Positions 51,618 to 59,276 of a stretch of 64,000 nucleotides of DNA are shown here, in pieces. A model generated the notes under the pieces. The model was not told the DNA's origin. It worked only from the letters and a program-made list of their open reading frames with translations, and ran no database searches. The first letter of the stretch is position 1; the number at the start of each line of letters is the position of its first letter. The position numbers and the translations under genes were made by a program. The stretch is from Panacagrimonas sp041603235 (GTDB lineage Bacteria; Pseudomonadota; Gammaproteobacteria; Nevskiales; Nevskiaceae), in assembly GCA_041603235.1 (NCBI GenBank), contig JBFIES010000003.1:1-64000 (forward strand). Reading direction: 5' to 3'.

Positions 51618-52730
51618 TCAGCCGCCGACGATGCCACTGCGTTGCGCCAGCCACCAGGCGGCGATCAGCGCCACCAGAATGGAACCGCCGTACAGGATGC
51701 CCACCCGGTAGAACCGGGTCTTCCTGATCTTGAAGGCCAGTGGCACAGCGATGATGACGATCACCAACTGACCGATCTCGACACCTACATTGAACCCCAG
51801 CAAGGCGGGCAGGCTGGCGCTTCTGGGTAAGCCCAGCTCGCCAAGCACGGTTGCAAATCCAAAGCCGTGTATCAGGCCAAAGACAAAAGCCACGCCCCAG
51901 CGAGCCTTGGGAAAGCGCGGCCTAACATTGTTCAGCGCAGCCACCATGACGGAGATGGCGATCAGCGATTCCACCAGCGCGCCCGGCACGCTCACAATTC
52001 GCAGGGCAGCCAGACTCAGGGTGATGGAGTGGGCGAGGGTGAAGGCCGTCACCACGCCGAACACATTCCATAGCACCGGTTTCAGGTTCGGTTGTGCCAC
52101 CCAGACGCCCTGTCGATAAATCATCACGGCGGGGAGCAGCAGCGCGAGCAGAAACAGCACGTGATCCAGGCCGATCCAGATATGACGCATGCCTTCCCAT
52201 GTATAGGCGGCGAAGGCGCGAAAACGGGAGGGCTTCCGCAGATTGAAAGTCTGGGCAGTGCTTTGCGGGGAGAACACGCCGGTCTGGCTGACGTCGCCCG
52301 CTTTAAGGGACAGGATGGCGCGATGGGTCGGGTCGCGAGCAAACAGCAGCGTGTAGTCGATGCTGAGTTGCTTCAATGCCTGCGGGCAGGTCGCCTGGAT
52401 TTCGAACCAGGCATAACGCGCATCGCTGCGGTCATTCAGCAGCAGGTCGGTCACCTGAAACGGGCAGCTTTCTCCGTCGTTATTGAGCGCCACAGCGTTC
52501 TGCAGAATGGGCAGCAGCTGCTCCTGAGAGGCCTGCAGTTCTCCCCATGTCAGTAGGTGATTCCGGTCCTTGTCCAAGTCGGTGATGGCTGCGAGATCGC
52601 GCAGGGCAATCTCCAGATGGCCGCTGATCTCGGCCTGTTCCACCTTGAGGCTCAGGAAGGCATCGCTAGGACGATGCGCAAGCGTGCACGTAGACCACAA
52701 CATCAAGACTGCCAGGAAAATGCGCTTCAT
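51618..52730 (-). CDS. HupE/UreJ-2 family membrane protein
   Basis: ATG 52730 overlaps the TPR gene stop by 4 bases. 370 residues: signal peptide (FLAVLMLWSTCTLA), a periplasmic domain of about 170 residues starting HRPSDAFLSLKVEQAEISGH, then six or seven TM segments with GMRHIWIGLDHVLFLLALLL, FTLAHSITLSLAALRIV, GLIHGFGFATVLGELGL. HupE/UreJ-2 proteins are His-rich and suspected of nickel or other metal transport. Last gene of the DUF4331 operon. Confidence 0.82.
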   Translation of the reverse strand: MKRIFLAVLMLWSTCTLAHRPSDAFLSLKVEQAEISGHLEIALRDLAAITDLDKDRNHLLTWGELQASQEQLLPILQNAVALNNDGESCPFQVTDLLLNDRSDARYAWFEIQATCPQALKQLSIDYTLLFARDPTHRAILSLKAGDVSQTGVFSPQSTAQTFNLRKPSRFRAFAAYTWEGMRHIWIGLDHVLFLLALLLPAVMIYRQGVWVAQPNLKPVLWNVFGVVTAFTLAHSITLSLAALRIVSVPGALVESLIAISVMVAALNNVRPRFPKARWGVAFVFGLIHGFGFATVLGELGLPRSASLPALLGFNVGVEIGQLVIVIIAVPLAFKIRKTRFYRVGILYGGSILVALIAAWWLAQRSGIVGG

Positions 52731-53896
52731 GGCCGTGCCACCGGTGGCAGTCGTACATCTTCGTAGCCAGTTTCGCGCAGCCACTTTTGGACCGGTCTCG
52801 CCAGTTTGCTGTTGCCGGCGCGATTGGCGCAGTCAATCAGGATGCGTGCATCCCATGCCTCACGCTGGACTTCCCAATTGGCGACGGCCAGCGGAATAAT
52901 TTTTTCTATCGGGTCTTCCATGGCCAGCCGGTAGCGGGCTTCCTCACGAATGTGCAGTGCTTCGCCGCGAGCGCGAGCCGCCTTGAATCCGGCCCGGATG
53001 CGTCGGTCCATTTCCTTGAAAGAAGGGTCTTGCAAGGCCTTGGCAGCCAGTGCGCGACGAAGGCGCAAGGCGTCGACTGTTGTGTCCGAAGGAATAACCG
53101 CAAACACATCGCCGTACTTGTGCTCCTGCAACAGCAAATCTGCATAGGCCGCTAGCAGATCCAGATCTTCAGAGAATCTGCGCGTTGCGTATTGATATGT
53201 GCTCAGGGCGGCTTCTATATCTCCGGCCCGCACCTCGGCGTCACCACGCTCAGCGTAGTACCAGGCCGCGATGTTGTCAGGCTGGCGCTGAATCTTGGTC
53301 TTGAGCGCTGCAAATTCCTTGCGGGCCGATGCGAGACGACCGCCAAGGCCGCGCATGGAAATGCTGCAGATGCTGTAGGCCACCTCATTGCGGCTGGCGT
53401 CGAGCTTGCCGCAGGCTTCTCGGGCCTGTGTGAAGTGCCCCTGAACTCTCAGCACCGTGGCCTTGGTCAGCCAGGCCTGTCCGTTGTCCGGGCTGCGTTC
53501 CAGCAGGCGGTTGAGATCCAGAAGGGCGCCATCAAAATCATGATGTGCCTGGCGCAGGATCGCGCGCATCATCAAGACGGGGTCTGGGGCGTCATCAAGG
53601 TTCCACCATGGCGTCAGCACACCCTGTGCATATCCGAGCAGGCGGGAGTCACCTGTGCGGCGGTTGCGCTCGACAAAGGCACGGGCGAGCCGCGCAGCGA
53701 GAATCGGGTCTGGCGCGTCGCCGTCCAATGTCTTGTCCACCGAGCGTAAGGGCGACGGCGGCAGTTGCTCGATCACCTCGTTGTCATCGGCCGGGCGAAA
53801 GGGCTCGGCATGCGCCAAAACAGGCCACAAAAATGAGGCGAAAAAAAACGTCCTGCGTAGAGGACGCAGGACGTTTTGAAATAAGAACCCGGTCAT
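52727..53896 (-). CDS. Periplasmic TPR protein
   Basis: 389 residues. The signal peptide (RPLRRTFFFASFLWPVLAHA) is encoded across a terminator-like hairpin (53845-53877). The mature part has TPR-like helices: LVLMMRAILRQ-type pairs, FDGALLDLNRLLERSPDNGQ, AWLTKATVLRVQGHFTQARE, AWYYAERGDAEVRAGDIEAA. TPRs mediate protein contacts. Placed between a DUF4331/lipoprotein pair and hupE-like gene, which it overlaps by 4 bases. Confidence 0.78.
   Translation of the reverse strand: MTGFLFQNVLRPLRRTFFFASFLWPVLAHAEPFRPADDNEVIEQLPPSPLRSVDKTLDGDAPDPILAARLARAFVERNRRTGDSRLLGYAQGVLTPWWNLDDAPDPVLMMRAILRQAHHDFDGALLDLNRLLERSPDNGQAWLTKATVLRVQGHFTQAREACGKLDASRNEVAYSICSISMRGLGGRLASARKEFAALKTKIQRQPDNIAAWYYAERGDAEVRAGDIEAALSTYQYATRRFSEDLDLLAAYADLLLQEHKYGDVFAVIPSDTTVDALRLRRALAAKALQDPSFKEMDRRIRAGFKAARARGEALHIREEARYRLAMEDPIEKIIPLAVANWEVQREAWDARILIDCANRAGNSKLARPVQKWLRETGYEDVRLPPVARP
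53845..53877 (-). terminator. Terminator embedded in start of TPR gene
   Basis: AAAACGTCCTGCGT (53845-53858) and ACGCAGGACGTTTT (53864-53877) form a perfect 14-bp stem with loop AGAGG. On the minus strand it is followed by eight T in total, a textbook terminator shape. It lies within codons 7-17 of the TPR frame, so it would end DUF4331/lipoprotein transcripts inside the downstream gene. Confidence 0.75.
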
Positions 53897-53915
53897 CCGC
53901 TGAGGATAACCTGTC

Positions 53916-54194
53916 TCACAGTGGCGATGGCACTGCCGTGTCGTTTGTTTCCCTGCCGTCCACCGGCAGATCGTTGATCAGGATCGGGGGTGACACTGCG
54001 TCAGTGGCCTGGTCAATCTGCTGTTGGGCAATGACAGAAATGCTTCGTGAAGACGTGAGGCCTGCACCTGCGCCGCCGCCTCCGTTGCCGCCGCCAAACA
54101 GGGCGCTGGCGTCACCGTTGGAGTCCGAGCTGCCACAAGCTGTGAGTCCCGCGCCGAAAGCCAGGCAGGCTGCCGTGATGAGTACTTTGTTCAT
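53916..54194 (-). CDS. Small Gly-rich lipoprotein
   Basis: 92 residues: type II signal peptide ending L17-T18-A19-C20, a Gly-rich linker (ALFGGGNGGGGAGAG), then ISVIAQQQIDQATDAVSPPI. No family recognised. 9 bases behind the DUF4331 gene; ends just before the TPR gene. Envelope location is likely. Confidence 0.65.
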   Translation of the reverse strand: MNKVLITAACLAFGAGLTACGSSDSNGDASALFGGGNGGGGAGAGLTSSRSISVIAQQQIDQATDAVSPPILINDLPVDGRETNDTAVPSPL

Positions 54195-54203
54195 GGCCCC
54201 TCC

Positions 54204-55793
54204 TTACGGTGCGGTCGTTGCGCCGGGTAATGGCGTGTTGAGGTAGGGGAAGGCGGTGAGATAGTCGTCCGGGTCGGGCTGCGCGCCGTCATTGACGATC
54301 GCGCCTGCGTTGACCACGGTCGGGGCAGCCCCGCTGACATCGCAGGTTTGCAGGCCATTGGTTCCGGTCAAAGCGCCTTCGGCCACCGTCAGTGCAATAT
54401 CCACCACGTCGTCAATCGGTCGTCGGCCATTGGGAAAGCCGCTCAGGTCGCAGGCCAGAAAGCCAAGATCACTTTGACTGGCAACAGCGGTGGGTGTGCC
54501 CGGGAAGGCTGTATTCATGCGCAGCATTTCACCAGCGCCGGCGAGCGAGGTCAGATCCACATTGGCCGGGTGGGTGAAGTCGGTCATGGTGCCGCCCACA
54601 CTCGTACGAATGCCGGTTACGAACACCGGCAACAAATCTGCCGTACGTGGCGTTGCGGGTGCCGGAACGCTGAACAAGGCATTAACCAGTATTGGCAATG
54701 AGGGATACAGCACGTAGCTGGCGAAGTTCTCGACGTCGTTTCGAGGCTCGCTTGCGTTGAAGCGATCCTTGTCGGTAATGCCAATCACGACTTCGTTAAC
54801 CAACGGGCTGCCAAGACGGGAAACCTGTGTCCAGGCACCGCCCTCAAGCGAAGGGCCACGGCCGGTATCCGACGCGTTGGGTCCGGTCGGGGCCGGGTTC
54901 AGCAGGCGCGCCTGACGCAGACTCGCCGTTGTCCATGCGCCGATGACAGGTTCCGTGCCATTGGTCAGGCAGGCAATGGGAACTTCCAGCGCCAGACTGG
55001 TGATGTTCTTGTCATCAATGATGTTGCTTGCCGAGTTGCGTGCACCCAGCGGGTTCAGGTTGATCTGATCAAAAACCTGTCCGAGATTGACCACAAAGCC
55101 TTCGCGACGCTGGCCCACGAACACGCGCCCTGGTGTCGTGCAGTTGGGAATGTTGACGTCATAGATGTAGCGGTTGGCGTAGCCCGCGTAATCCGGAATG
55201 GATTTGTTTCCGATGTTGTCGATGGGCTTGGTGAAACGTCGCCCGCCGCTTCGTACATTGGTGACTGGCTGGGCGTTGCCGCTGCGACGGCCATTGCTGG
55301 CAACGTCGAGGGTGTAGGTTTCCACCACATTGAGCAGGCCTGGACTGGCCCCCGAGCCGGGCAGCAGATTCACCAGCGGAACCTGAACGCGTTGTTCTGC
55401 GCCGCCGGAAGTCTCGCCATTGACGGCACCGTCGATGACCACGTCACCGGCATTGGCCTGGCCGTACTGGTTACGGAAGCGAAACTGGAAGCTCAGGTCT
55501 TCCACCGCATCGCCGTCATTGTCGATGTGAATCTCGTACAGCGCGTTGGGGTCCATCGCAAAGTAGTTCGGACCACCGTAAGCGTCCTGTAGTGGCTGAT
55601 AGTTGGCAATCAGCGTCACATAGGCCGCGCGACCCGCTTCGTAGCTCTGAAACATGTAGAAATCAGTGCCATCAACCTTGGGAGCGCTGGTGATAAACGG
55701 GGCTTCACGGTGACTGGAGGCCTGTGCGGCACCTGCAGTGAGCGCGCAAAGAACAGCGGTCCCCAATGCGATGGGGAGTTTGGGACTACGCAT
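54204..55793 (-). CDS. DUF4331 family exported protein
   Basis: ATG 55793 with AGGAGA 7 bases upstream gives 529 residues. The signal peptide (ALGTAVLCALTAGAAQA) is followed by SSHREAPFITSAPKVDGTDF, YMFQSYEAGRAAYVTLIANY, QPLQDAYGGPNYFAMDPNAL, the family hallmark, and YEIHIDNDGDAVEDLSFQFR. DUF4331 is a secreted beta-rich domain of unknown function. It starts a four-gene leftward operon with lipoprotein, TPR and HupE-like proteins; such grouping hints at a metal-linked envelope system (inference). Confidence 0.88.
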   Translation of the reverse strand: MRSPKLPIALGTAVLCALTAGAAQASSHREAPFITSAPKVDGTDFYMFQSYEAGRAAYVTLIANYQPLQDAYGGPNYFAMDPNALYEIHIDNDGDAVEDLSFQFRFRNQYGQANAGDVVIDGAVNGETSGGAEQRVQVPLVNLLPGSGASPGLLNVVETYTLDVASNGRRSGNAQPVTNVRSGGRRFTKPIDNIGNKSIPDYAGYANRYIYDVNIPNCTTPGRVFVGQRREGFVVNLGQVFDQINLNPLGARNSASNIIDDKNITSLALEVPIACLTNGTEPVIGAWTTASLRQARLLNPAPTGPNASDTGRGPSLEGGAWTQVSRLGSPLVNEVVIGITDKDRFNASEPRNDVENFASYVLYPSLPILVNALFSVPAPATPRTADLLPVFVTGIRTSVGGTMTDFTHPANVDLTSLAGAGEMLRMNTAFPGTPTAVASQSDLGFLACDLSGFPNGRRPIDDVVDIALTVAEGALTGTNGLQTCDVSGAAPTVVNAGAIVNDGAQPDPDDYLTAFPYLNTPLPGATTAP

Positions 55794-55931
55794 GCGGGTG
55801 TCTCCTGTTGAGTGTTTGCAACTGAGTACCTTCACTACGCCTGCGCGTTCATTGCAGATGCAGGACTTCTGCAATCTGACACCGCCTGGCGGTGCAATTA
55901 CACTGTGCGCAGGTTCTTATCGAGACTTGCC

Positions 55932-57260
55932 GTGGCCCAGCTTCTGATCAGTAACGCTCGCATCGTCAACGAAGGTAGCGTGATTCACGGTGATGTCCTG
56001 ATCCGTGATCAGCGCATCGAGAAAATTGGCTCAGGCTTGTCCGCGCCACCGGGCGCGCAGGTTTATGACGCGGCGGGCGCGTTGCTGTTGCCGGGCATGA
56101 TTGATGATCAGGTGCATTTTCGTGATCCCGGTCTGACCCACAAAGGCAACCTCACTACTGAATCCGCTGCGGCTGTGGCCGGCGGAGTGACCTCGGTGAT
56201 GGACATGCCCAATAACAACCCCACCATTACCACGCGTGCGCGTCTGGCAGAGAAGTACGCCAATGCGGTGGGCCGCAGCCATGCCAACTACGCTTTCTAC
56301 TTTGGTGGTGCAAACGACAATCTCGAAGAGATCGCGGCGCTTGAACCCGGCGAAGCCTGTGCATTGAAAGTGTTCATGGGGGCATCCACCGGCAATATGC
56401 TGGTAGATGATCCCAAGACCCTGGAAGGCATTTTTGAGCGATGCCGGCTGATGGTTGTGACCCACTGTGAAGACACGCCGATGATCTTGGCCAACGAACA
56501 GAAGGCGCGGGAAAAATTTGGCGAAGACGTGCCCTGGTCAGAGCATCCCAGCATCCGGTCCGCCGAGGCCTGTTATCAATCAACCGATCTGGCGACCGGA
56601 CTCGCCAAGAAGTACGACGCGCGTCTGCATGTGCTGCACCTGACGACCGCGCGCGAGCTTTCGTTCTTCACTCCCGGTCCGCTGGCGGGCAAACGCATTA
56701 CCGTTGAGGCCTGCATTCATCATCTGTTTTTCAGCGAAGAGGATTACGCAACGCGAGGCAGCCTGATCAAGTGCAACCCGGCCATCAAGACGGCGAAGGA
56801 TCGTGAGGCTCTGGTGCGCGCTGTCATGGAAGATCGCATCGACGTCATTGCCACCGATCATGCGCCGCACACCCTGGAAGAGAAGCAGGGCACCTATTTC
56901 AAGGCGCCATCGGGACTGCCGCTGGTCCAGCATCCGCTGCTGATGGGGATGGAACTGGTACGCCGCAAGGAACTCGATCTGCACACCCTGGTGCGCAAGA
57001 CCAGCCATGCCGTTGCCGAACTTTTTGGTGTCAAGGAGCGCGGTTACATCCGCGAAGGCTACTTTGCTGATCTGGTGCTGATTGACGACGAGGCCAGCAC
57101 TCTGGTGCGCAACGAAGATGCGCTATACAAGGTGGGCTGGACTCCGCTCGACGGCGAAACCCTGCACGGCCGAATCAAGGCCACCTGGGTCAACGGGCAC
57201 CTCGCATGGGACGGCAAGACGGTTTCGTCCCCGCAGGGCGAGCGACTGCGCTTCATCTGA
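55932..57260 (+). CDS. pyrC: Dihydroorotase (PyrC-like)
   Basis: GTG 55932 (AQLLISNARIVNEGSV); 442 residues. Amidohydrolase motifs: GMIDDQVHFRDPGLTHKGNL, AVAGGVTSVMDMPNNNPTIT, ALKVFMGASTGNM with the Lys, VTHCED, LHVLHLTT, IATDHAPHT. Catalyses carbamoyl-aspartate to dihydroorotate in pyrimidine synthesis. The first metal His of the usual HxH is Gln (DDQVHF), as in one subgroup I recall; this could alter metal content or function. Monocistronic, divergent from the DUF4331 operon. Confidence 0.83.
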   Translation: MAQLLISNARIVNEGSVIHGDVLIRDQRIEKIGSGLSAPPGAQVYDAAGALLLPGMIDDQVHFRDPGLTHKGNLTTESAAAVAGGVTSVMDMPNNNPTITTRARLAEKYANAVGRSHANYAFYFGGANDNLEEIAALEPGEACALKVFMGASTGNMLVDDPKTLEGIFERCRLMVVTHCEDTPMILANEQKAREKFGEDVPWSEHPSIRSAEACYQSTDLATGLAKKYDARLHVLHLTTARELSFFTPGPLAGKRITVEACIHHLFFSEEDYATRGSLIKCNPAIKTAKDREALVRAVMEDRIDVIATDHAPHTLEEKQGTYFKAPSGLPLVQHPLLMGMELVRRKELDLHTLVRKTSHAVAELFGVKERGYIREGYFADLVLIDDEASTLVRNEDALYKVGWTPLDGETLHGRIKATWVNGHLAWDGKTVSSPQGERLRFI

Positions 57261-57282
57261 ATCCAGCCGCCGGGGAAGACGG

Positions 57283-57423
57283 ATGTCTGAGAAGAAGCGC
57301 TGTCCCTGGTGTCTGGGCTCTGATGCTTACAAGGCGTATCACGACGACGAATGGGGCTCGCCTGCGACACGGTGCCGCGTAGCGTGGGTGCGGGAGCTTG
57401 CGAAGGTGGCCCCTGATGCCTGA
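57283..57423 (+). pseudogene. Truncated tag copy 1 (46-codon ORF)
   Basis: It encodes MSEKKRCPWCLGSDAYKAYH and DDEWG of tag, then an unrelated tail SPATRCRVAWVRELAKVAPD-A. The stop overlaps the next unit's start by 8 bases. Confidence 0.6.
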
Positions 57424-57556
57424 GAAGAAGCGCTGTCCCTGGTGTCTGGGCTCTGATGCTTACAAGGCATATCACGACGACGAATGGGGCTCGCCTGCGA
57501 CACGGTGTCGCGTAGCGTGGGTGCGGGAGCTTGCGAAGGTGGTCCCTGATGTCTGA
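57416..57556 (+). pseudogene. Truncated tag copy 2 (46-codon ORF)
   Basis: Same layout; Ser2 is Pro (MPEKKRCPW) and the tail ends AKVVPDV. It overlaps copies 1 and 3 by 8 bases each. Confidence 0.6.
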
Positions 57557-57689
57557 GAAGAAGCGCTGTCCCTGGTGCCTGGGCTCTGATGCCTATAAGG
57601 CGTATCACGACGACGAATGGGGCTCGCCTGCGACACGGTGCCGCGTAGCGTGGGTGCGGGAGCTTGCGAAGGTGGCCCCTGATGTCTGA
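57549..57689 (+). pseudogene. Truncated tag copy 3 (46-codon ORF)
   Basis: Same layout; the tail ends AKVAPDV and the stop lies 8 bases inside the intact tag gene, so translation could be coupled to it. Confidence 0.6.
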
Positions 57690-58263
57690 GAAGAAGCGCT
57701 GTCCCTGGTGTCTGGGCTCTGATGCCTATAAGGCGTATCACGACGACGAATGGGGCCACCCCCAGCACGACGATGCCATCCTCTTCGAATTCCTGATTCT
57801 CGAAGGCGCGCAGGCGGGTTTGTCATGGAGCACCATTCTCAACAAGCGAGATGGATACCGGAGAATCTTTTCTGAATTTGATCCGGTCAAGCTGTCTCGC
57901 TGGACAGATGCGCGCCTGGAAAAGGCGTTGCTCGACCCCGGTATCGTGCGCAACCGCCTCAAGGTCTGGTCAGTGCGGACCAATGCAAAGGCGTTTCTGA
58001 AGATTCAGCAGGAATTCGGTAGTTTCGATGCCTATTTGTGGAAATGGGTATCCGGCAAGACCGTTCAGAACCAATGGAAGGAGATGGCTGAGGTCCCGGC
58101 GCGTACGGAGCTATCCGATCAGATCAGCAAGGACCTCATCAAACGAGGCTTCAAGTTTGTCGGCAGCACCATCATTTACGCGTATCTGCAGGCCATGGGC
58201 GTGGTCAATGACCATCTGCAGGATTGCCATCGCTACCCTCGGCACAAAATCAGGCGCAGCTGA
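57682..58263 (+). CDS. tag: DNA-3-methyladenine glycosylase I
   Basis: 193 residues, normal for Tag. Zinc ligands C7 and H20 (RCPWC, AYHDDEWG) and the C-terminal VNDHLQDC pair; catalytic Glu41 in LEGAQAGLSW; RGFKFVGSTIIYAYLQAMGV. Excises 3-methyladenine from alkylated DNA. Start ATG 57682 lies at the end of three tandem partial copies, and no other start fits. Its promoter and ribosome binding site therefore lie in or before the repeats. Confidence 0.95.
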   Translation: MSEKKRCPWCLGSDAYKAYHDDEWGHPQHDDAILFEFLILEGAQAGLSWSTILNKRDGYRRIFSEFDPVKLSRWTDARLEKALLDPGIVRNRLKVWSVRTNAKAFLKIQQEFGSFDAYLWKWVSGKTVQNQWKEMAEVPARTELSDQISKDLIKRGFKFVGSTIIYAYLQAMGVVNDHLQDCHRYPRHKIRRS

Positions 58264-58285
58264 AATCCCAGTCTGCGCCTGATTT
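58247..58285. terminator. Bidirectional terminator between tag and SDR gene
   Basis: AAATCAGGCGCAG (58247-58259) and CTGCGCCTGATTT (58273-58285), a perfect 13-bp stem that overlaps the last codons of tag and serves two convergent genes. Confidence 0.8.
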
Positions 58286-58300
58286 GCTGATGTTGGCCGA

Positions 58301-59125
58301 TCAGCTGTTCTTGGGTTTTGGCCCGCCCAGCAGATCATTCAGGCCTTTGCCCAGCGTCGCGGCACCGCCCAGGCTCCATCCGCCGTCAACGGGCAGGATT
58401 ACACCGCTGACATAGCTAGCCATCGGGCTGGACAGCCACAGGCAGGCATCGGCAATCATGTCCACGTTACCCAGTTTCTTGAGCGGTACGGTGTCGATGG
58501 CCAACTGTCTGGCCTCCTGGGTGGGGGCCAGACGGCGCAAGCCCTCGGTGTCGTCAATAGGGCCGGGTACCACTGAGTTGACGCGTACGCCGGCCGGACC
58601 CCATTCCAGGGCCGCAACGCGGGTCACCATATCCACGCCGGCCTTGGCCGCGCACACATGCATCTGGAACTCCATCGGCAAAAAGGCCTGAGGTGCCGAA
58701 ATATTGATCAGGCTGGCGCCCGGCTTGCGGATGTATGGGAACGCGGCGCGCAGCACATGAAAAGTGCCCATGAGGTCGATATCGACCACCGTCTTGAAGC
58801 CGTTGGGTGAAATGCCGAGGGCCGGAGCAGGGAAGTTGCCAGCCGCGCCGGAAATCAGGATGTCGATATCGCCGTATTCGCTTTGTGTGGCCTTGAGCGC
58901 GGCCTCCACAGCGGCATAGTCGCGCACATCGAAGGCATGACCGCTGACGGAGCCGCCATGCGCCTTGAGCGCTTCCACTGCGGCATCAACCTTGTCCTGA
59001 GATCGCGAAGCGACAGTGACAGTGGCCCCAGCACGGGCAAAGCCGTGGGCGACGCCCAGATTGATGCCGCTGGTGCCGCCCGCAATGAAGACGTTTTTGC
59101 CGGAAAAGTCGAACGCTGAGCTCAT
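58301..59125 (-). CDS. SDR of 2,4-dienoyl-CoA reductase type
   Basis: ATG 59125 with GGAGGGG upstream; 274 residues. GGTSGINLG (16-24) binds cofactor; ISGAAGNFPAPALGISPNGF replaces the usual NNAG. The Tyr of YxxxK is Val157 (QMHVCAAKAGVD), with Lys161 kept. This pattern is that of peroxisomal-type 2,4-dienoyl-CoA reductases, which use other residues. Likely assists beta-oxidation of unsaturated acyl-CoA. Confidence 0.85.
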   Translation of the reverse strand: MSSAFDFSGKNVFIAGGTSGINLGVAHGFARAGATVTVASRSQDKVDAAVEALKAHGGSVSGHAFDVRDYAAVEAALKATQSEYGDIDILISGAAGNFPAPALGISPNGFKTVVDIDLMGTFHVLRAAFPYIRKPGASLINISAPQAFLPMEFQMHVCAAKAGVDMVTRVAALEWGPAGVRVNSVVPGPIDDTEGLRRLAPTQEARQLAIDTVPLKKLGNVDMIADACLWLSSPMASYVSGVILPVDGGWSLGGAATLGKGLNDLLGGPKPKNS

Positions 59126-59276
59126 TTGCCCCTCCAATTGATTGATATTGCCGATTCAGACCGCATTATCCTTGTTATCGGGTTGCGCTTGTGCAAACGC
59201 CAGCCTGATCCCCGATGACAGAGCCACTGGCGGCAGTGTCCTGTTAGTCTGCAAATCCACTGATATCCCTGTTGCC

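Larger units (their letters stand above)
57283..57681 (+). repeat. Three 133-bp tandem copies of the tag 5' end
   Basis: Units start at ATG 57283, 57416 and 57549, and the intact tag starts at 57682: exactly 133 bases each. The first 75 or so bases of each unit equal tag codons 1-25, followed by a 58-base tail absent from the intact gene. Units differ by a few, partly synonymous, changes (GCTTACAAG/GCCTATAAG; CCGCG/TCGCG). Confidence 0.95.

Noticed and set aside
57339..57826. Minus-strand ORFs through the tandem repeats
   Set aside because: Open only because the 133-bp unit repeats; no start signals, composition rich in Arg, Ser and Thr without a domain.
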